NCBI RefSeq assembly: GCF_009569385.1
Contig: NZ_WBOF01000001.1
Coordinates: forward strand, 2,862,001-2,926,000
Reading direction: 5' to 3'
Source of the DNA: Streptomyces kaniharaensis
Lineage (GTDB): Bacteria; Actinomycetota; Actinomycetes; Streptomycetales; Streptomycetaceae
DNA: 64,000 nt
The notes beneath the pieces were generated by a model. It ran no database searches. It was not told the DNA's origin and saw only the letters and a program-made list of their open reading frames with translations. The position numbers and the translations under genes are program-made. This document shows positions 63,269-64,000 of the stretch, in pieces; the first letter of the stretch is position 1, and each line of letters begins with the position of its first letter.

Positions 63269-64000
63269 TCAGCGCAGCGGGCCCTCCGGCGGGCGCTGAC
63301 GCGGCATGGTGGGCCGGGCACCCGGCGGCGGCAGGACCCGCACCTGGGCGCCCATCCCGGTCTCGCTGCGCCCGCCCCACGCCCCCGGGGCCTGGGTGGG
63401 CAGCCGCGTCATCGACGCGCGGAACTCCAGCATCCACTCCGAGGTCTCGGTGCGGACCATGTCCGAGACGTCCTCGCAGAACCGGCGCAGCACGCCCAGG
63501 CAGCGCTCGGCGGCCTCGCCCGCGGTGCCCTCGGTCGGGCCGAGCACCTCCCGCACGCACTCCGACGCCCAGTCGAACTGGAAGGCCTCCAGGCGGCGTT
63601 GCAGCGCCTGCGCGGTGCTGACGTCCCGCATCCAGCCGGAGGTGAGGCCGAACACCCGGTCGGTGCCGTGGCAGGCCGCGGCGAGCGCCAGGCCGACGAA
63701 GCCCCAGCCGGTGCCGTGGGCGACCGCGCCGGTCAGGTCCACCAGCGGGGCGGTCACCCCGCCGATCGCGAAGCCGGCCGTGCCGAACCGCAGCAGGCGC
63801 GCCCAGCGGCGCTTCCAGATCCGGTCCCTGCGGTACCACTCGATCGCCTCGACCGCCCGCTCCTCGGACCAGCGGTAGAGCTCCTCCAGCCGCTCGGCGG
63901 GCTCGCCCCAGTCCCCGAGCGGGAACTGGCGGGTGCTCAGGTCGGTGCGGCGCCGGGTGGACTCCCGGTGTGCGACCGTCGCGGCGGGCTGGTCCTCCTC
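63269..64000 (-). CDS. SLATT-type two-helix membrane protein, 5' end missing
   Basis: The frame is open to the right edge, so the N terminus is outside. The visible part reads LEELYRWSEERAVEAIEWYRRDRIWKR (the sequence is continuous, quoted here in part) and then two adjoining hydrophobic helices (LLRFGTAGFAIGGVTAPLVDL and GWGFVGLALAAACHG). A long helical C-terminal part (LQRRLEAFQFDW to DMVRTETSEWM) and a basic Pro-rich tail follow. This matches the layout of SLATT domains, predicted pore-forming effectors in some nucleotide-signalled defence systems and also common as lone genes in streptomycetes. Convergent with the hypothetical gene. Confidence 0.6.
   Translation of the reverse strand, partial: EEDQPAATVAHRESTRRRTDLSTRQFPLGDWGEPAERLEELYRWSEERAVEAIEWYRRDRIWKRRWARLLRFGTAGFAIGGVTAPLVDLTGAVAHGTGWGFVGLALAAACHGTDRVFGLTSGWMRDVSTAQALQRRLEAFQFDWASECVREVLGPTEGTAGEAAERCLGVLRRFCEDVSDMVRTETSEWMLEFRASMTRLPTQAPGAWGGRSETGMGAQVRVLPPPGARPTMPRQRPPEGPLR

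Overview
This is a very GC-rich actinobacterial chromosome segment. Gene content and order point to a Streptomycetaceae member (Streptomyces or Kitasatospora); the species cannot be fixed from the sequence alone. The left edge cuts into yidC and continues jag-rsmG-parA-parB, the conserved block beside dnaA/oriC, so the replication origin should lie a few kilobases to the left, outside the window. Eight exact GTTTCACGTGAAAC parS sites (seven before base 21,500, one at 32.8 kb) support this placement.

Bases 1-20,000 are the origin-proximal core: membrane insertase YidC, KH/R3H protein, RsmG, ParA/ParB, a GNAT enzyme, thioredoxin and thioredoxin reductase (with a textbook SigR-type promoter), an ECF sigma factor with its anti-sigma factor, a pseudokinase with a C-terminal discoidin-like domain, MurJ, a large secreted DUF6049 protein, the CCA-adding enzyme, and two tandem LppU/SCO3897-type membrane proteins. 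The order matches the sigM-trx-murJ-pcnA region of Mycobacterium tuberculosis, but MurJ and its pseudokinase are separate genes here.

Bases 20,000-32,200 hold an MFS transporter, a complete IS30-family element (about 21,505-22,849) inserted close to its 5' end, inositol-phosphate synthase with a PadR regulator, and a cell-wall group: bifunctional penicillin-binding protein, GT87-like mannosyltransferase, alanine-racemase-like protein and FemX. Bases 32,200-38,000 carry the rpsF-ssb-rpsR-rplI operon, a MATE exporter, and dnaB preceded by a cluster of DnaA boxes; dnaB as given contains a one-base frameshift. Bases 37,800-43,700 cover mannose activation (manA, polyprenol-phosphate-mannose synthase), molybdenum cofactor genes (mobA, a DUF6457 gene, moeA) and a quinone oxidoreductase, with a decayed gene remnant in between.

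Bases 43,800-64,000 carry a Pro/Glu-rich membrane protein, the proteasome activator Bpa, two transmembrane Ser/Thr kinases, a phosphotransferase, a three-gene 2-oxoacid dehydrogenase operon (E1 alpha, E1 beta, E2), an LAQTG sortase substrate, a BenE transporter, an M64 peptidase, an MFS transporter, a mycothiol-dependent isomerase-like protein, a nitrilase-family amidase, a GntR regulator, a hypothetical protein and, at the right edge, a partial SLATT-type two-helix membrane protein. Most of the window is conserved housekeeping DNA. The most unusual points are the parS constellation (one parS lies inside a perfect inverted repeat), the DnaA-box array at dnaB, the dnaB frameshift, the separate MurJ pseudokinase, and the IS30 insertion next to a parS.
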